A DNA stretch of 64,000 bases, taken from positions 314,567 to 378,566 of the forward strand of contig NMRA01000093.1 of assembly GCA_002633005.1 (NCBI GenBank), written 5' to 3'. A program made the position numbers and the translations under genes. The DNA is from Phoronis australis (Eukaryota; Phoronida; Phoronidae). The notes under the pieces were generated by a model, which was not told where the DNA came from, ran no database searches, and saw nothing but the letters and a program-made list of their open reading frames with translations. Shown here piece by piece: positions 53,743 through 64,000 of this stretch (position 1 is the stretch's first letter; every line of letters starts with the position of its first letter).

Positions 53743-56700
53743 TCCCTGGTTTTTCCGAAGAGTCTATAAGTTGTTCAATAGTTTCCTATAAATTCTTTTC
53801 CGTCATCACTGGTTGTAATTTAAGACGACAATAATTAATTCGAATGTATTTTTAATATGTTCAACTCTCTTTTTTCGCCCGATCCAGGGTTTTCTGTTTC
53901 AATACTCGAGCTTCAAAACAAAACAACGACAACGGCGGCCATTCACAACACCTACAAACACAACAATCCATATAACATCCCTACACAGTAAAAAAACACG
54001 TGCTCGACATTAGGTCGCAGTTTCCTATAAATATCTTGGTTCTTAAAATAGATATACTGCTGCATCAATAACGAAACGTTTTCGTTTGATTTGAAATAGA
54101 TTTTGGCTGATTCTATTGGGGACGTTATTCAGGCTCTTGACCTGTTTATGGTGAGCCAGGTTAAAACTAGCGAAGCCTAAACATAAGCGCCTGATCACCG
54201 TGCGTCTAATGTTCTTAGTAAAAACTTTGCTGAAAGCTTACAGTTTTGGAGCAGTAAACTGCTTTTTCAGGAACAACGCCTTTTGTCATAGGTAGCCCTA
54301 ATGAACGAGCCCAATTGAATTAGCCGTCGAATACGCGAATTTACTCCATTGTACAAGAGCCATGAAAAACTGCCACTGTCACTGAATACTGATTTGCTCT
54401 ACTTTCCCGTATTTAACAGTGTATCTCTCGGCGCATTCCGTGGACGTGTTCACACACACAACGGATAAGACGCAATAGTTTTCGCCTGAATTTAGTCACG
54501 CAGCTGTTATTTATTGAGTTTGTTAAAGTGTTCATAATCCACGTTCACGTTTCTAGCGGCACCGTGGAATGGCGACTTTTGCTGAACTGAAAGATATATT
54601 CAACCAGCTAGATTTAACTAGGATACATTTGTTGCCACAATTCTACGAAAAGCAGCTTTTTACAATTTTTGTGATCGTGCTTAAACTATAAAGAGTATTC
54701 TATTTATTTGTTTGTTTGTTTGTTTGTTTGTTTGTTTATTTGGGTGGATGCCGCAGAGATATTTTTAGACTCAACTATAAGTCACGTGACCAACATACAT
54801 GTATGACGTGTATGAAGACTAATAACTCTTTCTTATTATATTATTCCAGTGTGAAATATCCATTCAAGTGAACTCAATTGAGCGTCTCCACGGTGAGCAG
54901 GAGGTCCCGGGTTCGAGTCCAAGTTGGGGTAGAAATCTTCAGACTGATATTCATTAGGTCACGTGATGTGACCACAGGTGGCATGTGACCACAGGTGACA
55001 TGTTGCCCGTTATAAACTTGATTTTAAGTTGGTCCTTACCCAGATTCCAACCGAAATAAATATCAAAAAACAACGTCAACTTTGTGGAATGTTTGTGTAC
55101 AACAAACGACAGACGAAACGTCCAAACAAGATTTGGTTGCAACATTAGATATATTTTCTAACAATATGTCTATAACATGCGGCGCCAAAGTATTTAGTCA
55201 TGGAACCACTACATTTGTACATAAGCGCACTTATTTGCGACTGTCAACGACTACACAACAAAAATAACTCGCTGTAACAAAGAATGTTTAGGCCACTTTA
55301 ACAACACGCATCTGAAACAGCATTTAAATCAATTACCATTGCTCCGGACGCATGCAAAAATTCTCCAAATCTTTATCTTACAAATTTCCGGAAGTAAAGA
55401 AATAGCGACTGCGAACCTATGGGTTTGTAGGTTCTAGTGTAGTGATCCGTTATATTATATTGTAGAGGTTGGTGCCTTTATTATCTTCTCGAACTTAAGA
55501 GGAATACATCGATTTAGTCTGTTGTTTTTGTAGCATAAACACGATTCATCATAGTTTAACAGCACTGCTCCTTGTAGCAATACTGTTCCACGTCATCATT
55601 TCTTTGTCATGCAGCACATGTAAATCATCTCAAGGGACTACTTTCACCAGAAGAAAACATGTATTATCTCGTCACAACTCGGATAAAATGTTATGTTGGT
55701 GAAGCGGGGGTTACTCGACTGTTTCTCTTGATGTGTGTATGGTTGGAATTAGGGCTCCCAACCTCATGCAGAATGGAAACGAAATTGGAATCTATTTGCA
55801 GAGATTGTCCGTGAAGAATTATCTTACAGCCATGTTCCGTAATCGTCATCGTTTTGTTTCTTCAATTACCGAAGTCGTGCTTAAGAGTTAAGTATAACAC
55901 ATTCGCAGGAATTCAATCGGTAAAGGCACTCTGCAGTCCTAAGTGACACAACGCTTGCATTGTGCCAATTCGGGTGATCCTGTCCAAATTGTCACACCAA
56001 TTTTGCGTGTGTCAGTTTGGGTCTGCATTATTTTCGCTCACTTGAAGTTGTGCCAGTGTGCGCCGATGGGTCAGGTTGAGCCTAACAGACCACTCACTGA
56101 CAATATTAGGTCCACTGTGTAACCAACTAGCCCTCAACAACTGGATGACTGAGAATAATGTCTCCGGAAGGGAGCCAATATATAAAAAGTTCCTTAAGAA
56201 TATATAGTTCAAATAATCACTCTCACGTCAATGAAATAACACGAGGTACAGAGTTAATCGAAGAAAGCCAAAAGACCGTAGTGGGTTCGTTCTGTACACT
56301 GCTAACCGACTAAAAACCACCCCCGCCCAATTTCTGGTGTTTTGTTTTTTGACTGAAGATCTGCACAAAGACAGGTTAGCAAGCGGAAGTAGGGTTGGAA
56401 TCGACAGAATTTGCTAAATGGTGAGTAAAAAATAAATACCGCATTATTTTTGCTCGTTCCAGGTTGATTAACTTAAAAAATGAGCAACGAACAAAAATAC
56501 CACCACCGACTCGATGTTCAAGACCAGAACTTAATGCTTGTTGCTTAAGCTTCAGCTAATAGATATTTGTGAGACTGGTTCCTTCACCTGCGCAAAAGAA
56601 GTCAAGATTCTCATTTGCAAGGCTCACGATCACACAAAACATAAGTTCAAGTGTATTGGAAACCTATGGTGTGTTGGCAGCCTACCGCTGTTTGAAAATC

Positions 56701-56784
56701 AAAACTGCATTGTAAGCATTGAGGAAAGCCACTCTGGTATAACAGGCAAACCGAATTGCTGGGCAGAAAATGTATGTTCCGTCT
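53743..56784. other. no supported exon; 3' flank of VMAT
   Basis: Contains a microsatellite at 54702-54741, a tRNA-like B-box sequence near 54885-54935 (CCGGGTTCGAGTCC) and a minus-strand AATAAA at 55482-55477 that could serve VMAT. Plus-strand frames carry no known domain. Confidence 0.4.
54702..54741. repeat. (TTTG)n microsatellite
   Basis: About ten TTTR units, mostly TTTG, with TTTA at both ends. Confidence 0.9.
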
Positions 56785-56895
56785 TTAGTCGTCGTATTGT
56801 TCATCAACCATGGCTTCGCAATCATCCTCGTCGACCTTACCATTTTGCTTATAGGTGACATATTGCACGGGACACTGCTCGTTCATGATCAGAGA
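56785..56895 (-). CDS. VMAT: VMAT last exon (cytosolic C-terminus)
   Basis: Acceptor CTCATTTCAG. Encodes [20 protein letters not shown] then an acidic tail ending DEQYDD and TAA. It aligns with human VMAT2 AILMDHNCPIKTKMYTQNN and its acidic end. Confidence 0.9.
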   Translation of the reverse strand, partial: SLIMNEQCPVQYVTYKQNGKVDEDDCEAMVDEQYDD

Positions 56896-59800
56896 CTGAA
56901 ATGAGAAGCCAAAGTTCACGGTGAAATTAAAGTTCTTGTTACACAGAACTCGTTATAAGAACGGCTAAAATTTTAGTTTACAAACGTAAACGTCCAGTTT
57001 ATTCGACACCGTCCACGATGTTGTAACTCAGGTTGTAAGAAATGTTTTTAAGGTCACTTCCCACTCAGTTTTAACCTTTTGTGTCAAAACCCTTAACAGC
57101 GTAGTGAGAACATCTTTGGTGTGACATGACCTTAATGTTATGTGTGACCTTATCGACAAGTCGGTGTATTCAACCAAATATCAATAACACTTTATGTTTT
57201 AACTCAGTTAATGTACATGCTCTTTTAATGTGGAAAACCTGTAGAATTTAATATTGGACTTTTTACTAATGTGTCATTAATTGGTTCACGTGACCATACA
57301 TTTTTGTTAAATTTTCGCTAAAAACGAAACCTACATTCACAACAATATCCATAACATGACCAAATTTCATTTTATAAATTCTCAAGATGAAATCTCAAAC
57401 ACGCTGTAACAATTTTCTAAATTATTGCTCCATTTTCGTGTTACGCAGCATTTAATTTTTTTAAGGTAATAACAAAAGTCCTAATTTTAGACAGAGCAAA
57501 AGTATTTACTTCTAGCTACGCATCGCTTTTATTTTCAAAAGTAGGGTGGTGGATTGCAATTCCTAAGGCAATGAACGCAACTCCCGATTACAAGGACTCG
57601 AAAAAATGCCAGAAAATGAAGACTAAAAATGCGTTTACATATTCTTACACTGATGCCTGGCACGAGATCAGTCTGCTTTCCAATTAAAGCGTGTACCTAT
57701 TAAAGCTATTACAAACTAATGGTACCTGGTGCTCAACAAAACTTATACATATGTATACATAATAATATATTCATATATGCATAGAAAATGGTTTACCAGT
57801 TTTTCTTCTTTCGTTGGCGGATTCCTCAGGAAGTATAACAGCGGCGCGTAGAGGATATTCACTATTGCTATTCCATACAACATCCTAAAACAAAGAAATC
57901 CCGCAGATTTCGAAACCCGTTTTACACAAGTGAATTTTATAGGAATACGTGGTGCAACTGATAGGAATTGAAACCACGGCCTAACGATTGTGCACTCGTA
58001 GTGGTTTTAAAGAACTTAAAATCATCAATTATACATAAAAACACCAAAAAACAACGCAACCTATCGATCAACTGTCAAATTAGAAAACCCACAAACATTA
58101 TGTGACGATATGTTAATTATGTCGTATCCAGTTACGAGAATTCATTGGTAGAAAGATACTACATAAAACCGGGACAACCAATTACAGCACTAGCTATCCC
58201 CATTTTCTTTAGGGTGAAAAGTCGTCAGATATTGTTGCTCATTTTCGCGTGGTTAATAAGGAACAGCGATGCTTTGCCTTAGTGGTAGATCTGACAACGT
58301 AGTATAAGACCACGCCGTGGCTCTTTTCACTTTCCCGCGGATATGGCACAAAGTTGTATAAGAAATTCACGTGTTTGTGGATATGACACAATAGCCCTGG
58401 GTACTTTCATACGTCACACTCATATCTGTGGAGCTACGTGCGTTTGGCATTATTTACGATTGTGATATTCATTGCGTAATCATGCTGACCATGAAGTCAC
58501 TAGTCAAAACGAGACTTTAAGCACTTTAAGAGTCACTAGATTTAAAATTACTTTTCACGTTTCGCGTTATTTTAAAACATGGTGAAATTTTAAAGTCGTA
58601 GTACTGGACCCGATCACACCAGAGCAAGATTTTTCTTCCAATTGTCTCTGTTATTTCTAGTGCTTAGACATTCGTAGACACTTACCAGTTAAAGCCAACT
58701 GCCTTTACTAAACTACCACTTAGCGCCGGACCTGTAATAACCAGTTCACAAAATGCAGTGGTAATTGCGTTCAGTTTTCATACATGCCTCTATTCGGATC
58801 ACCTGTAATTAGGCATAAGTTCATCTGTCTGTCCATGGTTACTTGGTTACACTGTCCACTAAAATTTTGGAATCAACTGGTCCCTTACTCATATGATAAG
58901 TGAATTTTTGGATCGCAATAAAACTGACTGCTCGGCTCATGAAATGCCAAACCAACTTATAGAGCATGTTCTCAGGTACTAAAGTATGCCTCTTGTTACG
59001 AACCATAAAATTCCCTAAAGGTAGACTTAAGTACAGTTTGAGAGCAATGGATACTGTAGTTCCGGCATGTCCGAATGGAAATCGAGGACTTGTCGGGAAC
59101 AGATGGTGGGGGAAATGCTTGCGGATATAGAAGCATGTGATAGAGACCTCACAACCAACTTAAAATAAGCTCGGAAATAAGTTCATACAAGTACCGCATT
59201 ATTTCAGGTAACGATATCTTTTCAATGAAATGTAAAACACTTGAATTTTGAAAATCTAGTGCCGACAAACAATACTGAGTTTTGAGACATGCACATGTAA
59301 TCAGGTCTATGGTGAGCGAAGCTGCCAGAGGAAAGCCCTGTGAAATAGATGATACACGGATTTGTTAAATTTCTAACACCTTTGGTTTAGTGTATAAACT
59401 TAAATATTGTAATGTGAGACGGAGGCCTCTTCACACAAATAAAATTACATGGACAAATCAAAAAGAAACTGTTGTTGTTGTAGCAGGATATTTCCGCCAC
59501 ATTTGCTCTGCTCTTTGAGACTTCGTAACAGCAACTACGGTGGACGTGATCAAACTGTGTTTCTCGGAACAATCCATTTCCGTTCGATTCGGTGATGAGG
59601 CTGATTTGGAAAATTGCTTTTCTTACCGATAACACCTTTAAGCAAGTAGTGATATCTAGAACTGACTCACCTACGGCAAAACCTAAACAAAACGCAATAT
59701 CCGCGATGGCGTAAACACTGCCATAGACTGACGCGTGACGTATGTCTACTAGGTAGCCCATCAGAGGCATCATTGCAGCATCCACCATGCCTACAAAATG

Positions 59801-62800
59801 GTGCACACGTATGAATAAATAAAAACATGTTTTATACAGTTATACTGCTTTGAAAGGAAGGCAAAAAACACTCGTCAGTCATGGCGTTGATAACCTTAGA
59901 ATCAAAATCGGTCACCTCCAGTGCCCGACTATCCAACATGTAACTAAGCAACTGCTTGTCCGCCAGGTCCGTTCTTCTACAAATTGTGCAAAAGTCATGG
60001 AGACAGGGAATGAAAATTGTGGCGACCTGGAGCAGTGAAACAATGTGGCGACCACAAGAAGCCCAAATAACTAAGGTCCCGGAATTTAGCTTGTTCTAAG
60101 AAACCATAATCCGTCACCCGTTATGTTCCATTTTCTTGTTTTCAGGAAACATCAAATTCACGGTTTGATATGCTGTGCTTTTATCGTGGTTACATGTCAG
60201 AACAATTTAACAGGTGTCCATTAACAAAATGTAGAAATATGTGAAAGGTTATGGCAACAACAACTGGACACGAGGTCCTATTTAAAAAGAAAACAAATTT
60301 TCGAAAAACCGAAATTTCAAATGTTATGTTCTTTTCCACTCTGAATAGCGAAGTCGTCTTAGTTGTTCCACATTTGACACACATTTGTCGATGAGAATAT
60401 TTTCTGTGAAGAAGCTCATCGAGGCTTGTTGACATATCTTACCTATTGCTAATCCCAACCCGCCATTGGGGGCAATTAGATGGTTTAAGTTTTTGGCAAA
60501 GGGGACCTGAAAGAGAAACAAAAGCTTTTGAGCTATCCCAAGAATGCAGTAAAATGAGAGTTTGGGAATTTTACATTCAGATATCGACAGGATCACCAAC
60601 ATAATAATGATAATAATAGTACAAGTACTGCAATTGAAAACTCACCGCTATTAGGCAGCCTCCAACAACCACCATTCCAATGGCGGCGCTGAGCCATCTG
60701 CCTATTTTGTGAGCCAGGGGCCCGAAGATATTGGTTCCAATCAAATACGATATACTGGCCGGAAGAAAAGCTGCCCCCTGCTCCCACTTCTGAGAATGCA
60801 TTGTGTCCATCATCCAGACCGGAAGTGACGGTTCCAACATGGCAATGCCCATGTTTGCGAAAGTAATAGATCCTAGACAATATAAATTGGTAAAATGAAG
60901 TGTTGCTTAAACATAAAACAGAGTTTAAGCAAAAGATTAATTAATACGTTACCATAGAATATCTTTACATGTACTTGCATGCTGCAGGGATATTTTAGGG
61001 CTGCGCCCCGTGTCATTGGCGCAAAAAAATTTCATTGGCGCACTCACTATTTTTTCACACATTTTTCTAAAATGAATCATAATTTTGGTTACTTTTGAAT
61101 CATAACATGGGACGGTACGTTTTAGATTACATCACTTCAAATATCCTTCATGTAGACTAAACAAAACAGGGGCCTGTTCCAAGGAAGGCGAATCTGAAAT
61201 TCAAGTCAATTTTAAGATAAAAATTCAATTTTTCTGAAGTTTGTTCCGAGGAAGTGATCTTAAGTTTGACGTAAGTTTTGAGTTAAGTTTTGTTTGAAGT
61301 TTGACTAACCTACCAGATGTAGAAGCTTCAAACTTTGGAAGTTGGAATGAGCCTCAATACTTTAGTGATTACCGTAAATGCTCAAGACTTGGTAAACGGG
61401 CATTTCTATCGTTTGCCAAATCGGTGAACGTTACGCACGTAAATTACGTGTGTAAGTTAATTCTTGGTAGAGGCGTAAAGTAAATACTTGAGGCGTAAAG
61501 TGATAAATTTAAGCCGCAAACAATTACTTTATGCCGCACATTATTACTTTACGCCTCTAACACGAATTAACATACGCACGTAATTTACGTGCGTAACGTT
61601 CACCTATATGGCCAACCATACATTTCCATACGCTGTCTGGTAAGTTGGCACTGACCTTTATGTTACAAAAACGGTTAATTCTGAAGTCATACCATCGAAA
61701 TATGACTGTCACAGTTTTCTATAGAAGATAAAAATATCAGAAGAGGTCAAGTTTTATCTGCAGATATTCATTTTGCCAGTATTCCTCATAACTGAAACTG
61801 TGTGGAGGAAACTGTTGTATTAGACTAAATCCTTTTGTAATGGAAACATTAACTTTCAGTTTTGGTTTAGAGCATGTGCATTTGCACAAACGAACTGGAC
61901 TTTTTTAGAATTTCTGATACAGGACATACCAGCGGCAATCACGATGTAAGGATCCTTCAAGAGTTGTATTAACGATGTCCCCACCACGCTTTCTGGTTTT
62001 ATTTTTGGTTGCAGAGCACACAGTTGTAAACCTGAAAAGAAAATGTGTCGAATGTATTCCAAGCGATTTATAGTTTTACCATTTTAACCAAGCACGATTG
62101 CGAAAACTAAATGCTTGTGTTTTGGGGTATTGCTGTTTTGTTCGCAGCTTTTTGAGACGGCGTTGGTGTAACGTTCAGTGTGTCAATTTGTTTGAAGGGA
62201 AATAGAGTCGGCCCTGTGAAACGAATTTCAATTTTTTTGAGTCTAGGGAGTGTATTAGAATGACAACAAATGACTACTAGTACCCGCACACAGAGCCGAG
62301 TCTTGCTTTGGGGTTCCCAAAGCACTTTATTATGGGGCCAAATTCTTAAAAGATTTGCTAACACGAACTTGAAGTCGGGCACTTTACCAGACTTCCAAAA
62401 GAAAAATTGATATGCAGATTTCTAGAGCAAGTTTCCAGAATCACAAGATCAAAAGGGCAGTCTTAAAGCTTGCAAAGCTGTGGATTTTATACGTATTTTG
62501 TTAATAAGACTATAAACTTCTATAAACTTGTTAATAAGACTATAAACTGAGGGAGGGCTCTGTTAAGAGAATTTCCTGTGGAGAGGGCAGCAATCAGAAA
62601 ACCGTTAAATTCTTTGGTTTTGTATTTTGAAACGATAAATCTTTTCATATTATTTTTGGGTTCTAAAACAGAGTACATTAGGAAGTGGACGTTTTGGGTT
62701 CTAAATTAGAGCACATTGGGGAATTCAAAATGGCTACAACTGAACATGAACAGTTGCACCAGCATGTTAAACTATGGAAGTATAAGAGGCGACCAGCATT

Positions 62801-63014
62801 GTGAGACCTAAATATTAGGAGTAATTTCTAATTCAGCAGAAAAAAATAATGCTTGTCGCGAGTGTACCATGCGTGATGTGTAATATTGAACACTATTTCG
62901 CCAAATACTCTGGAAAATACTTACACCCGTCAATAAGAGCGAGAGACGCCAGTATCAAGAAGGGAGCCTCTTTCCCGACAAACTCGTACATTACACCACC
63001 AAATGGCGGCCCCA
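56785..63014 (-). CDS. VMAT: vesicular monoamine transporter, C-terminal 8 exons (5' end outside window)
   Basis: Join, minus strand: 63014-62925, 62031-61930, 60872-60646, 60506-60443, 59790-59671, 58731-58686, 57884-57797, 56895-56785; 848 nt, 281 residues plus stop, all phases compatible. SLC18A proteins use the proton gradient to load dopamine, serotonin, histamine or similar amines into secretory vesicles. Seen: [71 protein letters not shown] and [12 protein letters not shown], very close to vertebrate VMAT. The membrane-embedded acidic residues important for transport (Glu in LEPSLP, Asp in GMVD and AIAD) are kept. The acidic C-tail ends in DEQYDD. The sequence resembles VMAT more than the acetylcholine transporter. 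No lesions. Upstream exons lie past 64000. Confidence 0.94.
57797..57884 (-). CDS. VMAT: VMAT exon for transmembrane segment 12
   Basis: Acceptor TTTGTTTTAG, donor GTAAAC. Encodes [20 protein letters not shown] then NPPTKEEKL. PPxKEEK marks the end of the last helix in VMATs. Confidence 0.93.
58686..58731 (-). CDS. VMAT: VMAT exon (loop 11-12)
   Basis: 46-nt exon between TATTACAG and [22 protein letters not shown], aligning with GPSAGGAIAKAIGFPW. Confidence 0.92.
59671..59790 (-). CDS. VMAT: VMAT exon for transmembrane segments 10-11
   Basis: Acceptor ATTTTGTAG, donor GTGAGT. Encodes [20 protein letters not shown] then [20 protein letters not shown], with the two intramembrane aspartates (GMVD and AIAD). 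Confidence 0.95.
60443..60506 (-). CDS. VMAT: VMAT exon for transmembrane segment 9-10 loop
   Basis: Acceptor TTCTCTTTCAG, donor GTAAGA. Encodes [20 protein letters not shown] then I. Confidence 0.94.
60646..60872 (-). CDS. VMAT: VMAT exon for transmembrane segments 7-9
   Basis: Acceptor TTGTCTAG, donor GTGAGT. Encodes [40 protein letters not shown] and [10 protein letters not shown]. Largest and most conserved exon in the window. Confidence 0.96.
61412..61616. mobile_element. 205-bp MITE, GCGTAAAGTA family, best copy
   Basis: The two ends are inverted copies over about 60 bp: GTGAACGTTACGCACGTAAA, then TTACGTG, then AGAGGCGTAAAGTAA. It lies inside a VMAT intron between 61930 and 60872. Related to 6137-6360 and 1041-1070. 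Confidence 0.82.
61930..62031 (-). CDS. VMAT: VMAT exon (loop 6-7)
   Basis: Acceptor TCTTTTCAG, donor GTATGT. Encodes [20 protein letters not shown] then [13 protein letters not shown], matching QPSRVQPESQKGTPL...LLKDPYILIAAG. Confidence 0.94.
62498..62723. repeat. two short direct repeats in a VMAT intron
   Basis: TTGTTAATAAGACTATAAAC occurs at 62498 and 62528. A second pair, TTTTGGGTTCTAAA...ACATT, repeats between 62656 and 62723 with a period near 37. Confidence 0.7.
62925..63014 (-). CDS. VMAT: VMAT exon for transmembrane segment 6 (most 5' exon in window)
   Basis: Acceptor GTTTTCAG, donor GTAAGT. Encodes [20 protein letters not shown] then LASLALIDG. It requires one base from an upstream exon that is not in the window. 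Confidence 0.94.
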
Positions 63015-64000
63015 CTGAAAACAAAATTGCCAAATTTGGAGTAATCCAAGTACATTTAATAATAACCCTATTGATTTGAATTTGCTTACACAGAATTAGT
63101 ATTCACTGATTATCTAGCACATTTAAAATCATTGCAAGCATTTTTGCCAGTCCTACTGTATCGTAGTTACTTCATAATGTTTTCATTATATTCAATAACG
63201 GGAGTATTAGATTTTTTTCTCGCGGATTTCATAATCTGTGGCGTCACCGGGTTTTTACAGCCCAAAAGTCGCCCACCAACGTATATGAAAAACGATACCA
63301 GCGTCGCTAAGACAGAGAGATTGGTAGTAGGCGAAATCCGTTGAATTCCTGGTCATCTTCTGCGGACGACTATTGACGTTTACATTCTTACCAAACGTTT
63401 TCTTTTTACTTTGTTAAGACCTCACGATAACGTGTCTACTAATCTGTGCTCAGGACATACTATGTTTTACATGGATGACTGTGTAATCATATTTTGCATT
63501 CAACGAACCCAGTATTAAAGCCATTTCTCGAATTTTACCTCGAATCTAGGGGTCATCAATTGCGAATTTGGACAACACAGGGGTTTGCGTAATGTATACT
63601 ATATTTAAGCACAGAACAATAGGGGATTGTTTTAATTTTGTATTGAAGGAGAGTGGTAAATGACAGATATGTTTTTGAGTTCGATTTCGAGTGAAAAGAA
63701 TAGATTCCACCGAGGCCTTGGTCAGCTCAACACACGAGATGCGGTACTTTCAAACGAAAAAACCACGACGTCGTCTTGTATGATCGGGTATCAAAAGCAA
63801 TGACAAGCGATCATTTCTGCGTTTGCTAACTGGCATTCATTTCTGCTGTCTGTTTCTTGTTCTTGCGAATTGTCCCTTTACCGAATTGTTTTGAGCGAAA
63901 TGTCGATTTCCCCGACATTGTTTGAACAGTATATGTGAACCGACTCGTGAACGAGACAGTCTCGCCCTCTAGTGACTCACTGCACATTTGCTTGACATCA
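63015..64000. other. 5' intron of VMAT to window edge
   Basis: No further VMAT exon (expected to read GNVMGxALGGLAxG) was seen on the minus strand to 64000, and nothing else was recognised. Confidence 0.5.

Noticed and set aside
54573-54690. Frame MATFAELKDIFNQLD resembling the start of an EF-hand protein downstream of the TATA promoter
   Set aside because: No calcium-binding loop follows, the frame does not fit splicing from 53736, and there is no donor before its stop.
56538-56858. 106-codon plus frame
   Set aside because: Lies antisense to the VMAT terminal exon, which has clear homology; the frame is a shadow.
61020-61290. Additional inverted-repeat element (CTGTTCCAAGGAAG / TTGTTCCGAGGAAG)
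   Set aside because: The similar stretches are direct and too diverged to define element ends.
1-64000. CRISPR arrays, rRNA genes, bacterial operons, integrons
   Set aside because: None seen; spliced genes and metazoan transposons show a eukaryotic nuclear sequence.

Overview
The window comes from an intron-rich animal genome, most likely a highly heterozygous marine invertebrate. It is AT-rich, its genes have canonical GT-AG introns, and its mobile-element mix is metazoan: Penelope-like GIY-YIG elements, a LINE, a Ty3-type retroelement, P/THAP-like elements, many short inverted-repeat elements and tRNA-derived SINEs. I see no bacterial operons, rRNA or CRISPR. The exact phylum cannot be settled from this sequence alone. 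Most long open frames are noise. The real coding content lies in short spliced exons, nearly all on the minus strand.

Two genes can be rebuilt exon by exon. (1) A diacylglycerol-kinase-domain lipid kinase of the ceramide kinase (CERK/CERKL) type runs from 43853 down to about 14716 in 11 exons. All phases agree and the model gives 442 residues. (2) The C-terminal 281 residues of a vesicular monoamine transporter (SLC18A/VMAT type) lie in eight exons from 63014 to 56785; its 5' part is beyond the right edge. At the left edge, minus strand 890-750, a candidate exon encodes a signal peptide followed directly by CFIWNCPIG. This is the layout of oxytocin/vasopressin precursors, but the usual amidation/dibasic signal is absent and no neurophysin exon was found.

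Layout: 1-2000, candidate neuropeptide exon; 2-14.5 kb, repeat-rich intergenic DNA (foldback element, LINE and Penelope relics, MITEs); 14.7-43.9 kb, lipid kinase gene whose large intron 5 holds decayed P/THAP-like genes; 43.9-53 kb, SINEs, palindromes, a 1.3-kb foldback element and a Ty3 relic split by a MITE; 53.6 kb, a TATA promoter with a candidate first exon; 56.8-63.0 kb, VMAT.

The assembly needs care. Single N bases at 11839, 26675, 34272 and 42335 each separate two near-identical adjacent copies. The pattern is best explained by allelic contigs placed end to end. In particular, 26363-26674 equals 34273-34584, so 26675-34271 looks like the alternative haplotype of the same locus. The doubled exon 6 of the lipid kinase, the doubled THAP fragment and the doubled decayed genes are probably alleles, and the true locus would be about 54-55 kb.
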